DNA of 8,473 nt, from positions 1-8,473 of the forward strand of contig JAJBVQ010000141.1 of the NCBI GenBank assembly GCA_020859745.1. Direction: 5' to 3'. A model generated the notes under the pieces. It saw nothing but the letters and a program-made list of their open reading frames with translations. It was not told the origin of the DNA and did not search any database. Below, in pieces: positions 1 to 6,134 of the stretch. This stretch comes from Rikenellaceae bacterium (lineage in GTDB: Bacteria; Bacteroidota; Bacteroidia; Bacteroidales; Rikenellaceae). Within the stretch, counting starts at the first letter, position 1. Each line of letters begins with the position of its first letter. A program made the position numbers and the translations under genes.

Positions 1-88
1 CTAATAAACGATAAAGGCCTATCTGTATATTTTAAACTGACAAAAAGACAACCATCTGACTGACTGTCAGTATATTATCGCCTAAAAC

Positions 89-126
89 AAATAAGCGGGG
101 CCCGGAAATCCGGACCCCGCTTATTT
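89..126 (-). terminator. Rho-independent terminator downstream of recG
   Basis: A near-perfect hairpin has arms of about 16-18 bases (AAATAAGCGGGG at 89-100 against CCCCGCTTATTT at 115-126, extended inward by CCGG/CCGG), one C/A mismatch and an AAAT loop. Read on the minus strand it lies about 30 bases past the recG stop and ends in the T-rich tail TTATTTGTTTT. The arms themselves end in A/T-rich sequence on both sides, so it could also stop transcripts arriving from the left. Positions 1-88 to its left are AT-rich and hold no gene that I can support. Confidence 0.85.
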
Positions 127-155
127 CGGAGACACAACCCTGTTTTTTCCGCGCG

Positions 156-2279
156 TTAACTGATCTGGCTCAGATCGACCGCGACTTTCTTCTTACGGTT
201 CAGTTTTTCGAGGGCCGCCACCAGCAGTACGTTCTCAGCCCCCTGCAAGCCGGGATCGGCCGCCAAAATGCGCTCCGCCACACTCCGCGCATATTCCAAT
301 ATATCCCCGTCCTTAGCCAGGTTCGAAACTTTGATCTCGATCCCCTGCCCGCTCTGCGCCGTGCCGTCGATATCCCCCGCCCCGCGCAGCTGCAAGTCCA
401 GTTCCGAAAGCCGGAACCCGTCCGTGGTCGAGACCATCGCCTCCATCCGGTGGCGCGCCTCGGTAGTCATCTTGTCGCCCGTCATCAGGATGCAGTACGA
501 CTGGTCGCCGCCCCGCCCCACGCGCCCGCGCAGCTGGTGGAGCTGCGACAGCCCGAACCGCTCGGCGCTCTCGATCACCATCACCGTGGCGTTCGGCACA
601 TTCACCCCCACCTCGATCACCGTCGTGGAGATCAGTATCTGCGCTTTGCCCTCCTTGAAAAGCTCCATGCCGTAATCCTTGAGTTTGGCGGGCATCTTGC
701 CGTGTACCACCACGCTCGTGTAGTCGGGCGGCGGAAACTCGCGCGCAATCACCTCGGCCCCCGCTTCGAGGTTGGCCACGTCCATCTTTTCGGACTCCTG
801 GATCAACGGATAGACGATATAGACCTGCCGCCCCTGCGCAATCTGCTCGCGCAGGAAACCGAACAGCCTGAGGCGGTGCGACTCTTTGGCATAAGAGGTG
901 TGTATCGGTTTGCGTCCCGGCGGCAGTTCGTCGATCACCGACACGTCGAGGTCGCCGTACAAGGTCATCGCCAGCGTCCGCGGGATCGGCGTGGCGGTCA
1001 TCACCAGCACGTGCGGCGGCAGCCCCTGGCTTTTGAGCCGCAGCTTGGCCCGCTGCATCACCCCGAAGCGGTGCTGCTCGTCGATCACCACGAATCCCAG
1101 CCGCGCGAACCGCACCGCGTCCTCGATCAAGGCATGCGTCCCTATTAACAGGTCGATCTCCCCGGACAACAACCCCTCGGCGATCTCCTCCCGCTTCTTC
1201 TTGCGCGTGCTCCCGGTCAGCAGCTCGACCCGCAGGCCGGTGGTTTCCACCAGCTCCATGATGGAGCGGTAATGCTGGGTCGCCAATATCTCTGTTGGCG
1301 CCATGATCGCGCTCTGGAACCCGTTGTCGGCGGCGATCAACACGCACAACAAGGCCACAATGGTCTTCCCGCTCCCCACGTCGCCCTGCATCAGGCGGTT
1401 CATCTGGTGGCCGCTGACCATGTCGCCCCGGATCTCCTTGACCACCCGCTGCTGCGCCCCCGTCAGGGCGAAGGGCAGCTTCTCGCGGTAGAACATATTG
1501 AAATAGCCCCCGACCTTGGGCATCAGGTAGCCCTGCGTCTTCTCGGTCCTCACTTTGCGCTGCCCCAGCAGTTGGAGCTGGATCACGAACAGCTCTTCGA
1601 ACTTGAGCCGGCGGATCGCGGCGTTGAGCGCCTCGGCGGACGGGGGAAAATGGATGTCGTGCAACGCCTGCACGCGGCTCACCAGCCGCTCCTGTTCCAA
1701 CAGATACGCGGGCAGGGTCTCCGGGATATAGTCCTTAACGGCCGCCCACAGCGTCCGCATGGTATTGTAGATCGCCTTGGTGCCCAACCCGATGGAGGAG
1801 AGCCGCTCGGTGGTGCTGTAGATGCCCTGCATCCCGACGGGTTCCTGTCCCTCGACGACGATGGGCGGCTCGAATTCCGGATGGGCCATGTTCGGGAAGC
1901 CGTTGAACAGGGTGGGCCGCCCGAAAAAGATATACTCCCGCCCCACTTCGAGTTTTTTCATCACGAACCGCGCCCCGCGGAACCACACCACGTCCATCTC
2001 GCCGGTGTCGTCGGCCACCACCAGCGCCAGCCGCGCCTTGGCCCCGTGCCCGACGATCCCTTTGTCCCGCACACGCGCGCGTACTTGCACATACTGCGTG
2101 GACAGCTCTTCGCCTATTTCGGCGATCTTGTAGACTTTCGAGCGGTCGACATACCGGAACGGGATGTGCATCAGCATGTCGCCGAAGGTCTCCACGCCGA
2201 TCTCGGAAGCGAGCAGTTCGGCCCGCTTCTCCCCGATCCCGGGGAGGTACTGTATCGGTCTGTCGAGTATGCTGTCCAT
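156..2279 (-). CDS. recG: ATP-dependent DNA helicase RecG
   Basis: RecG is a superfamily 2 double-stranded DNA translocase that remodels stalled replication forks and branch-migrates Holliday junctions and D-loops during recombinational repair in the cytoplasm. The 707-residue protein is close to the usual family length of about 690-700. The N-terminal wedge/OB region opens with a helix-hairpin-helix-like stretch (YLPGIGEKRAELL, residues 11-23) and runs to about 180. The helicase core follows, with Walker A GDVGSGKT (299-306), a DEQH box (400-403), motif III TATPIPR (428-434), a motif V region (551-567) and motif VI QLRGRVGRG (582-590). The C-terminal TRG translocation motif is the stretch ELDLQLRGAGDIDGTAQSG (626-644). 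The start is the first ATG giving a normal N-terminus; no Shine-Dalgarno precedes it, as is usual in Bacteroidota. It is divergent from the DUF3108 gene and followed by its own terminator, so it is probably monocistronic. Nothing looks broken. Confidence 0.97.
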   Translation of the reverse strand: MDSILDRPIQYLPGIGEKRAELLASEIGVETFGDMLMHIPFRYVDRSKVYKIAEIGEELSTQYVQVRARVRDKGIVGHGAKARLALVVADDTGEMDVVWFRGARFVMKKLEVGREYIFFGRPTLFNGFPNMAHPEFEPPIVVEGQEPVGMQGIYSTTERLSSIGLGTKAIYNTMRTLWAAVKDYIPETLPAYLLEQERLVSRVQALHDIHFPPSAEALNAAIRRLKFEELFVIQLQLLGQRKVRTEKTQGYLMPKVGGYFNMFYREKLPFALTGAQQRVVKEIRGDMVSGHQMNRLMQGDVGSGKTIVALLCVLIAADNGFQSAIMAPTEILATQHYRSIMELVETTGLRVELLTGSTRKKKREEIAEGLLSGEIDLLIGTHALIEDAVRFARLGFVVIDEQHRFGVMQRAKLRLKSQGLPPHVLVMTATPIPRTLAMTLYGDLDVSVIDELPPGRKPIHTSYAKESHRLRLFGFLREQIAQGRQVYIVYPLIQESEKMDVANLEAGAEVIAREFPPPDYTSVVVHGKMPAKLKDYGMELFKEGKAQILISTTVIEVGVNVPNATVMVIESAERFGLSQLHQLRGRVGRGGDQSYCILMTGDKMTTEARHRMEAMVSTTDGFRLSELDLQLRGAGDIDGTAQSGQGIEIKVSNLAKDGDILEYARSVAERILAADPGLQGAENVLLVAALEKLNRKKKVAVDLSQIS

Positions 2280-2331
2280 GGTTTATACTGAGCGGATGAA
2301 AATCGTGCGCCGCAACGACTCTCATCTTATG

Positions 2332-2339
2332 CAAATATA
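2332..2339 (-). promoter_or_regulatory. Candidate -7 box (TATATTTG) for recG
   Basis: The plus strand reads CAAATATA, so the minus strand carries TATATTTG, an exact match to the Bacteroidota primary sigma factor -7 consensus TAnnTTTG. It points toward recG and would give a leader of roughly 45-50 bases. I do not see a clean TTG -33 box at the usual spacing; that place is occupied by the dyad at 2354-2381. The same octamer occurs on the other strand for the divergent gene. Confidence 0.6.
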
Positions 2340-2353
2340 ATGTTTTCGTGCCA

Positions 2354-2381
2354 TTTCCGGCCGCGGGGCCGCGAGCGGAAA
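2354..2381. promoter_or_regulatory. 28-bp dyad between the divergent recG and DUF3108 promoters
   Basis: The sequence has the symmetric form TTTCCG-GC-CGCGG-GG-CCGCG-AG-CGGAAA. Two blocks of 6 and 5 bases are mirrored exactly around the centre at 2367/2368 and separated by two unpaired bases on each side. It sits where the -33 region of the recG promoter would lie and just upstream of the -33 box of the DUF3108 promoter. A repressor or activator site is a plausible role, and an RNA hairpin is another. The symmetry is seen; the function is inferred. Confidence 0.4.
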
Positions 2382-2396
2382 AATAAGGCACGCAGG

Positions 2397-2426
2397 TTGC
2401 ATGCAGTGAAAAACAGATTATATTTG
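2397..2426 (+). promoter_or_regulatory. Bacteroidota-type promoter for the DUF3108 gene
   Basis: A TTG at 2397-2399 is followed after 19 bases by TATATTTG at 2419-2426, an exact match to the -7 consensus TAnnTTTG at the expected distance. The ATG begins at 2435, only 8 bases after the box, so the transcript should start within a few bases of the initiation codon and be leaderless or nearly so. Confidence 0.65.
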
Positions 2427-2434
2427 TCTTTACT

Positions 2435-3271
2435 ATGAAAAAGCACACGATCATTCTGTTTCTCGCCGCCGGCCTGCTGCTCTGCGCCGCCGGGACGCGG
2501 GCCCGGGGACAGGCCCCGCAGGCGCTGTCGTTCCGCCCGGGCGAGGAGCTTACCTATACGGCCAGCTACAGCGCAGCCATTTTGACCACGGATGTGGCGA
2601 CGATCACATTCAAGACCTCGACCGACAAGCTTGAGGGCATCCCGTGTTACCGCATCTGGGCGCACGGCCTGACGCGGCCGTTCTATTCGGTTTTCTTCAA
2701 GATGGACGACGTGTACGAGACGTGGCTGGAGCAGTCCACGCTGCGCCCGCTGCTGGCCACCTCGGAGATCAAGGAGGGGAGCTACCGGTACCGCAGCCGC
2801 CTGACGTTCAACTGGAAATCGGGAATGGTCTACACGTTCGGCAAGAACCTCAAGAAGGGCTATGAGCGGGGGCGGACGATGCCGATTGAGGGGGCGGATT
2901 TCGACCCGGTGGCGCACTTTTTCAACCTGCGCAGCCTGCCGTCGATCGCCACGATGAAGGCGGGGCAGAAGGGGCGGCTGAACCTGGTGATGGTGGACAC
3001 GATCCGGACGATCGAGTACCGGTTCCTGGGGCGCGAGATTATCGACGCGCCGGCGACGGGGCCGGTACGCTGCCTGAAGTTCACGTGCCAACTGGCGCCG
3101 GGCGACGCGGAGTCGTTCGAGGAGGGTACGGATTTCTTTATCTGGATTTCGGATGACCTGAACCGTATCCCGGTCTATCTGGAGACGCCGATCCGCGTGG
3201 GGCGGGTGCAGGCGACGCTGACGGGCTGGAAAAATCTGGCCCACCCGTTCTCCTCACGAATCACCAAATGA
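2435..3271 (+). CDS. Secreted DUF3108 domain-containing protein
   Basis: This 278-residue protein is predicted to be exported. It starts MKK, followed by a hydrophobic segment (about residues 5-20) and a likely signal peptidase site near residues 24-27 (RGQA). No lipobox cysteine follows the usual lipoprotein pattern; C17 lies inside the hydrophobic core. The mature part resembles the DUF3108 family of envelope proteins: it opens with GEELTYTASYSA (37-48), has the middle segment FFKMDDVYETWLE (87-99) and closes with DFFIWISDDLNRIPVYLETP (233-252). This is the beta-rich pattern of that family, whose members are periplasmic proteins of unknown biochemical function. The ATG is fixed by the signal peptide and by the promoter box 8 bases upstream. 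It is a single-gene unit, divergent from recG and convergent with holA. Family assignment is by recognition of the sequence pattern; no function can be stated. Confidence 0.85.
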   Translation: MKKHTIILFLAAGLLLCAAGTRARGQAPQALSFRPGEELTYTASYSAAILTTDVATITFKTSTDKLEGIPCYRIWAHGLTRPFYSVFFKMDDVYETWLEQSTLRPLLATSEIKEGSYRYRSRLTFNWKSGMVYTFGKNLKKGYERGRTMPIEGADFDPVAHFFNLRSLPSIATMKAGQKGRLNLVMVDTIRTIEYRFLGREIIDAPATGPVRCLKFTCQLAPGDAESFEEGTDFFIWISDDLNRIPVYLETPIRVGRVQATLTGWKNLAHPFSSRITK

Positions 3272-3291
3272 TTCGTTAACCGTTCGTTTTT
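3256..3291 (+). terminator. Hairpin over the DUF3108 stop codon, possible terminator
   Basis: ACGAATCA at 3256-3263 and TGATTCGT at 3269-3276 form a perfect 8-bp stem with a CCAAA loop, and the TGA stop codon (3269-3271) is part of the right arm. A T5 run follows at 3287-3291, about 10 bases after the stem. The gap to the T run makes it a weak intrinsic terminator at best. The terminal repeat of the adjacent folded element begins in the next base. Confidence 0.4.
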
Positions 3292-3396
3292 ATCTCTACC
3301 CCTGGAGGGTACTGTTCTTTTTGTGAACAAAGAAGCTCCGTTGAGGTTTTCCCGGTTGTTACTACTCGTTTCGGCGGCGAGCTCAGCGAGCCGCGC

Positions 3397-3465
3397 AGGC
3401 CGGAGCCACCCCCGGCGTAGGCCTGCAACCGCGCTACGCTTGTTGGGCCACGCTGGCTCCGGCCT
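3397..3465. repeat. 12-bp perfect inverted repeat with nested stem inside the folded element
   Basis: AGGCCGGAGCCA at 3397-3408 pairs perfectly with TGGCTCCGGCCT at 3454-3465. Inside the loop, GCGTAG (3415-3420) pairs with CTACGC (3434-3439), giving a branched or stacked hairpin. Copies of the words GGAGCCA and GCGTAG recur about 90 bases later (3490-3496 and 3505-3510), so the central complementary strand could pair with either side. Confidence 0.75.
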
Positions 3466-3469
3466 ATGC

Positions 3470-3533
3470 GACCCAAAGCGGGTGAATGCGGAGCCAAAGG
3501 AGTAGCGTAGCTATCTCAAAAGTTCTTTGGGTC
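3470..3533. repeat. 9-bp inverted repeat inside the folded element
   Basis: GACCCAAAG at 3470-3478 is the exact reverse complement of CTTTGGGTC at 3525-3533. The 46-base loop contains the second copies of GGAGCCA and GCGTAG. With the preceding stem it forms a row of adjacent hairpins in the middle of the element. Confidence 0.65.
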
Positions 3534-3556
3534 CCTTTCTTTTAACCGATGCTGCC

Positions 3557-3597
3557 GGCGAGTGCAGTGCAAGCTTGCTTGTACACTGCCGAGCGCC
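3557..3597. repeat. Hairpin centred on CAAGCTTG inside the folded element
   Basis: GGCG (3557-3560), GCAGTG (3564-3569) and CAAG (3570-3573) pair in order with CTTG (3578-3581), CACTGC (3584-3589) and CGCC (3594-3597). They leave a CTTG loop, a two-base TA bulge and a small internal loop. It is the third strong hairpin of the element, and the short GACC-gaa-GGTC stem follows at 3607-3617. Confidence 0.65.
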
Positions 3598-3662
3598 GAG
3601 GAGGAAGACCGAAGGTCAACATAGGGACAGTTCCATACGGGTAGTGATTAAACGAACCGTTA

Positions 3663-4742
3663 TCAGAGCATCGCGATTCGGAGGATCAGTTCGCGGAGCA
3701 AATCACCGTGCTCGGCCGAGCCCGCATTCATCCCTTTTGACTTCATATCGTACTCACGCAGCCAGCCCAGTATCGTGAACACCTTGGTATTCGGGTAATT
3801 CGCCGAGGCCCCGATATACTCGCGGGCGAAAAACGGAGCCGGCAACTTCAACAGCTTCGCGATCTCGATATCCGAGAGGCCCGTCATAGCCGGGCGCCCC
3901 TGCTTCTGGTTCTCCCATTTGGCGATGCCCAACGTCACGATGCGCTGGAAATGGTTGAACAGCGTCGCCAGCGTCACCGTGATCGGGTTATCCTTCGGGT
4001 TCGCCGCGAAATGGTCCGCGATCATCAGCGCGCGCGCCATATCCCGCTCCGAGAGGGCCCGGGTCAGCTCGAAATTGTTGAAATCCTTGCTGATGCCGAT
4101 ATTCTGCTCGATATGGGCCGCCGTGATCTCGCGGGTTCCCTCCGGCAGCCTGGTGAACAGCTTCTCGACCTCGTTGTCGATCTTTTGCAGCTCCGTTCCC
4201 AGGTGATCCGCGATCATCAGGATCGCTTTGGGTTCGATCTTGCAGCCCTTCGAGGCGAACAGCTCGCGTATCCAACCCTCCATCTCGTAGTCCCTCGGCG
4301 CGGACGCTTCCAGCGTCACCGCCCCTTTGCACCCCGTGAGCTGCTTGTACACCGCCGAGCGTTTTTCAAGGCTTTTCCCTTTGTAGCAGATCACCAGCAC
4401 CGTGCTGGCCAGCGGTTGCCCGGCGTAGATACCCAAAGCGTCGAAATTTCGGAGCGACTGGGCTTCCCGCACGATCACCACCTGCCGCCGGCTCATCATG
4501 GGGTACCTCCGGCACAAGGAGACCACCGCCGGCCCGTCGGTATCCTTCCCGTACACGACCGTCTGGTTGAACTCCCGCTCCGCTTCGCCCAAAGCGTGGG
4601 CGGCGATGTATCCCGATATTTTGTCCGTATAGAAACCCTCTTCCCCCATCAGCAGGTAGAGCGGCGCGTACATTCCGCCCTCCAGCGCGGCCATGATCTG
4701 CCGAGCCTGCTGCTGGACCTCTTTGAAACTTTGCTTTGCCAT
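3663..4742 (-). CDS. holA: DNA polymerase III subunit delta
   Basis: HolA is the delta subunit of the clamp-loader complex. It opens the beta sliding clamp so that the loader can place it on primed DNA at the replication fork. At 359 residues the protein is near the usual 340. The N-terminal AAA+-like domain includes PLYLLMGEEGFYTDKI (27-42), the family's typical opening. The collar side contains DHLGTELQKIDNEVEKL (179-195) and NIGISKDFNNFELTRAL (214-230), and the C-terminus ends with DLLRELILRIAML (347-359), as Bacteroidota HolA proteins typically do. As is normal for delta subunits there is no functional Walker A motif. The gene is alone: a strong terminator separates it from secG upstream and a TATCTTTG box lies 8 bases before its ATG. 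Its stop codon touches the end of the folded element, so the 3' untranslated region would consist of that element. Confidence 0.93.
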   Translation of the reverse strand: MAKQSFKEVQQQARQIMAALEGGMYAPLYLLMGEEGFYTDKISGYIAAHALGEAEREFNQTVVYGKDTDGPAVVSLCRRYPMMSRRQVVIVREAQSLRNFDALGIYAGQPLASTVLVICYKGKSLEKRSAVYKQLTGCKGAVTLEASAPRDYEMEGWIRELFASKGCKIEPKAILMIADHLGTELQKIDNEVEKLFTRLPEGTREITAAHIEQNIGISKDFNNFELTRALSERDMARALMIADHFAANPKDNPITVTLATLFNHFQRIVTLGIAKWENQKQGRPAMTGLSDIEIAKLLKLPAPFFAREYIGASANYPNTKVFTILGWLREYDMKSKGMNAGSAEHGDLLRELILRIAML

Positions 4743-4749
4743 ATCTTTT

Positions 4750-4757
4750 CAAAGATA
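4750..4757 (-). promoter_or_regulatory. Candidate -7 box (TATCTTTG) for holA
   Basis: The plus strand reads CAAAGATA, giving TATCTTTG on the minus strand, a full match to TAnnTTTG. The ATG (4742) begins 8 bases downstream, so the leader would be a few bases at most. No clear TTG -33 box is visible at 19-21 bases. The terminator immediately upstream supports the need for a separate promoter here. Confidence 0.6.
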
Positions 4758-4802
4758 ATACTTTTCCGAAGCCCGGAAAACCGGCCCGTCCGGCACGATA
4801 CG

Positions 4803-4835
4803 AAAAATCCCTTTCCACGCCGGGTGGAAAGGGAT
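4803..4835 (-). terminator. Strong intrinsic terminator at the end of the secG operon
   Basis: ATCCCTTTCCAC at 4807-4818 and GTGGAAAGGGAT at 4824-4835 form a perfect 12-bp stem with a 5-base loop. On the minus strand it is followed by a T5 tract (4803-4807, overlapping the last base of the stem). It starts about 30 bases after the secG stop and separates the operon from holA. Confidence 0.9.
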
Positions 4836-4865
4836 AAATATTGCGTTGCGTAATGTCCTGAAAGA

Positions 4866-5222
4866 CTACTGCGCCGGGGTCTCCGCCGGAGCCTCCTCCG
4901 TCGTGGTGGTCGTCCCCGTGTTTTGCAACTGGAAGTTCTGGATGCCGTCCGTCTGGTTTTCGATAGCCTGCTGGAGCGCATCGTTGCTCTTGGTGATATC
5001 TGCGCGCGGCATGGCCATCGTAGCCGCCAGGCTCAGCGCCACGATCGCGATCGCCAGGCCCCACGTCAACTTTTCGAGGAAGTCGGCCGTCTGGCGTACC
5101 CCCATCACCTGGTTCGAAGCGCCGAAGTTGGCGGCCATCCCGCTCTTGGGGTTTTGCGCCAACACCGTGAGGATAATCAGGAAGCTGGCGATAATGATCA
5201 GGACAATGAAAAAAACGTACAT
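4866..5222 (-). CDS. secG: Preprotein translocase subunit SecG
   Basis: SecG is the small accessory subunit of the SecYEG channel in the inner membrane; it stimulates SecA-driven export. The 118-residue protein has the expected two transmembrane helices (about residues 2-21 and 52-71). They are joined by the family's conserved cytoplasmic loop with QNPKSGMAANFG (23-34), which corresponds to the usual Q-x-x-K-x-G-G-L-type motif. The tail after residue 72 is polar, ends in a Thr/Glu/Pro-rich stretch (102-118) and is typical of the longer Bacteroidota SecG proteins. It is the last gene of the four-gene operon, 42 bases after the TPR-like gene, and a terminator follows. The spacer before its ATG contains a short CA/TG dinucleotide-rich tract (5238-5253) and no recognisable promoter box, so it is most likely co-transcribed. 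Confidence 0.93.
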   Translation of the reverse strand: MYVFFIVLIIIASFLIILTVLAQNPKSGMAANFGASNQVMGVRQTADFLEKLTWGLAIAIVALSLAATMAMPRADITKSNDALQQAIENQTDGIQNFQLQNTGTTTTTEEAPAETPAQ

Positions 5223-5264
5223 GATAGTGGTGTCTCTATGTGTATGTGTGTGTAATCTCGGGTA

Positions 5265-6134
5265 TTACCGCTCGCCGGTGCGCGCCTGCACATCGGCAAT
5301 CAGGTTTGCAAAGTAAGCGCTTTTTTCCGGATATTTCAAACTTAATTGGTAATAAATTTCGACCGCCCGGTCGGGCAGGCCCTGCGCCAGGTAGATGCCG
5401 GCCAGCGTTTCGGTGGCGATCCCGCCGTCCTCGGTCACCGATTCGGCGGAGATATCCTCCTGCGTGTAGCCCGCATCCGCAGGCGGCGGTACGATCCGCT
5501 CCGCGCCGTTCGCATGGCTGAGGAACTCGTCGATCACACTCACCGTATCGGGCCGCGATCCGTATGCGGCATCCGTGTACTGCGGCCCCGGCATGATATA
5601 AGCCGCCCCGGCCTCCGTATTTTCCGGCGAAACCTCGTCCAGCAGCAGCCGGGGAAAGGGGTGCGCGATGCCGGCCAGCGTTTCGGTGGCGATCCCGCCG
5701 TCCTCGGTCACCGATTCGGCGGAGATATCCTCCTGCGTGTAGCCCGCATCCGCAGGCGGCGGTACGATCCGCTCCGCGCCGTTCGCATGGCTGAGGAACT
5801 CGTCGATCACACTCACCGTATCGGGCCGCGATCCGTATGCGGCATCCGTGTACTGCGGCCCCGGCATGATATAAGCCGCCCCGGCCTCCGTATTTTCCGG
5901 CGAAACCTCGTCCAGCAGCAGCCGGGGAAAGGGGTGCGCGAAAAGCCGGACGTCCGCCCGCCGCCACGCCCGCCCGTAGGCCGCCGGATCGCTGCCGCGA
6001 AGCGCCCGGAGCTGCATGTAACGCCCCAACGTGAACCACGGGTAAGCCCGCACCAGCTCATAGAGTTGCACCGCAGCACCCGGTTGCTCCAGCAGGGTGT
6101 AATCGTCGAGGTATGCGCCGATCGGGGAGTCCAT
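5265..6134 (-). CDS. TPR-like protein of unknown function with internal 91-residue duplication
   Basis: The 289-residue protein has no signal peptide or membrane segment and is probably cytoplasmic. The N-terminal part (1-65) contains a helical region with YPWFTLGRYMQLRAL (31-45), a pattern I associate with proteins encoded between lptE and secG in other Bacteroidales. The C-terminal end (about 240-285) reads as a TPR-like helix pair: LAGIYLAQGLPDRAVEIYYQ, then LKYPEKSAYFANLI. Residues 66-156 and 157-247 are identical, encoded by a perfect 273-bp DNA duplication. The unit holds an acidic, proline-containing linker (VIDEFLSH, PPPADAGYTQEDISAES) and the start of the TPR helix, so in the first copy the helix is cut after LAGI and joined to AHPFPR. 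Without the extra copy the protein would be 198 residues, which I take as the ancestral form. The ATG overlaps the lptE stop by one base, suggesting translational coupling. A function cannot be assigned. Confidence 0.8.
   Translation of the reverse strand: MDSPIGAYLDDYTLLEQPGAAVQLYELVRAYPWFTLGRYMQLRALRGSDPAAYGRAWRRADVRLFAHPFPRLLLDEVSPENTEAGAAYIMPGPQYTDAAYGSRPDTVSVIDEFLSHANGAERIVPPPADAGYTQEDISAESVTEDGGIATETLAGIAHPFPRLLLDEVSPENTEAGAAYIMPGPQYTDAAYGSRPDTVSVIDEFLSHANGAERIVPPPADAGYTQEDISAESVTEDGGIATETLAGIYLAQGLPDRAVEIYYQLSLKYPEKSAYFANLIADVQARTGER
5394..5939. repeat. Perfect in-frame 273-bp tandem duplication
   Basis: Copy 1 (5394-5666) and copy 2 (5667-5939) are identical at all 273 bases by direct comparison. 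Identity runs two bases further (5940-5941), so only the dinucleotide GA is shared at the breakpoints. The period is a multiple of three and keeps the reading frame. The absence of even synonymous differences means the event is very recent, is homogenised by recombination, or was introduced by assembly. Confidence 0.97.

Larger units (their letters stand above)
3277..3662. mobile_element. MITE-like folded element between holA and the DUF3108 gene
   Basis: This 386-bp segment fills nearly all the space between two convergent genes, starting 5 bases after one stop codon and ending on the base before the other. Its ends are imperfect terminal inverted repeats of about 40 bp (3277-3317 and 3625-3662). 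The outer 13 bases match at 12 (TAACCGTTCGTTT against TAACGGTTCGTTT after inversion). By-eye alignment gives 31 matches in 36 aligned positions with three short gaps. Both ends are TA, which would fit a TA target duplication as made by IS630/mariner-type transposases, although this is an inference from two bases. The interior holds several strong nested hairpins listed separately. Short open frames run through it on both strands, but their translations are low-complexity (rich in Arg, Ser, Gly and Pro) and resemble no protein I know, so I treat it as non-coding. Alternatives are a very long bidirectional terminator or a structured RNA. Confidence 0.55.

Noticed and set aside
56..70. CTGAC-TGACT-GTCAG inverted repeat near the left edge
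   Set aside because: A 5-bp stem in AT-rich DNA without a T tract or neighbouring promoter is within chance expectation.
313..1347. Long alternative frames opposite to or shifted from recG (for example 344 codons on the minus strand, 339 codons on the plus strand at 1272-2291)
   Set aside because: They overlap a complete, motif-rich recG. Their Arg/Gly/Ala/His-rich composition is typical of shadow frames in high-GC DNA.
3276..3497. 73-codon open frame on the minus strand inside the folded element
   Set aside because: Its translation is low-complexity and Arg/Ser/Gly-rich. It runs through strong hairpins and the left terminal repeat and has no recognisable domain, so it is explained as a by-product of a GC-rich repeat.
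3323..3778. Open frames of 60 and 83 codons on the plus strand within and across the element
   Set aside because: The 83-codon frame runs into the antisense of holA. Both are Arg- and Ser-rich with no family resemblance, and neither has a promoter box.
5238..5253. TG/CA dinucleotide-rich tract before secG, considered as a phase-variable repeat
   Set aside because: The longest uninterrupted dinucleotide run is only about four units, too short to expect frequent slippage, and it lies outside the coding sequence.
5394..5939. Reading the duplication as a CRISPR-like or multi-copy repeat array
   Set aside because: There are exactly two directly adjacent copies without spacers, and they are in frame within a coding sequence.
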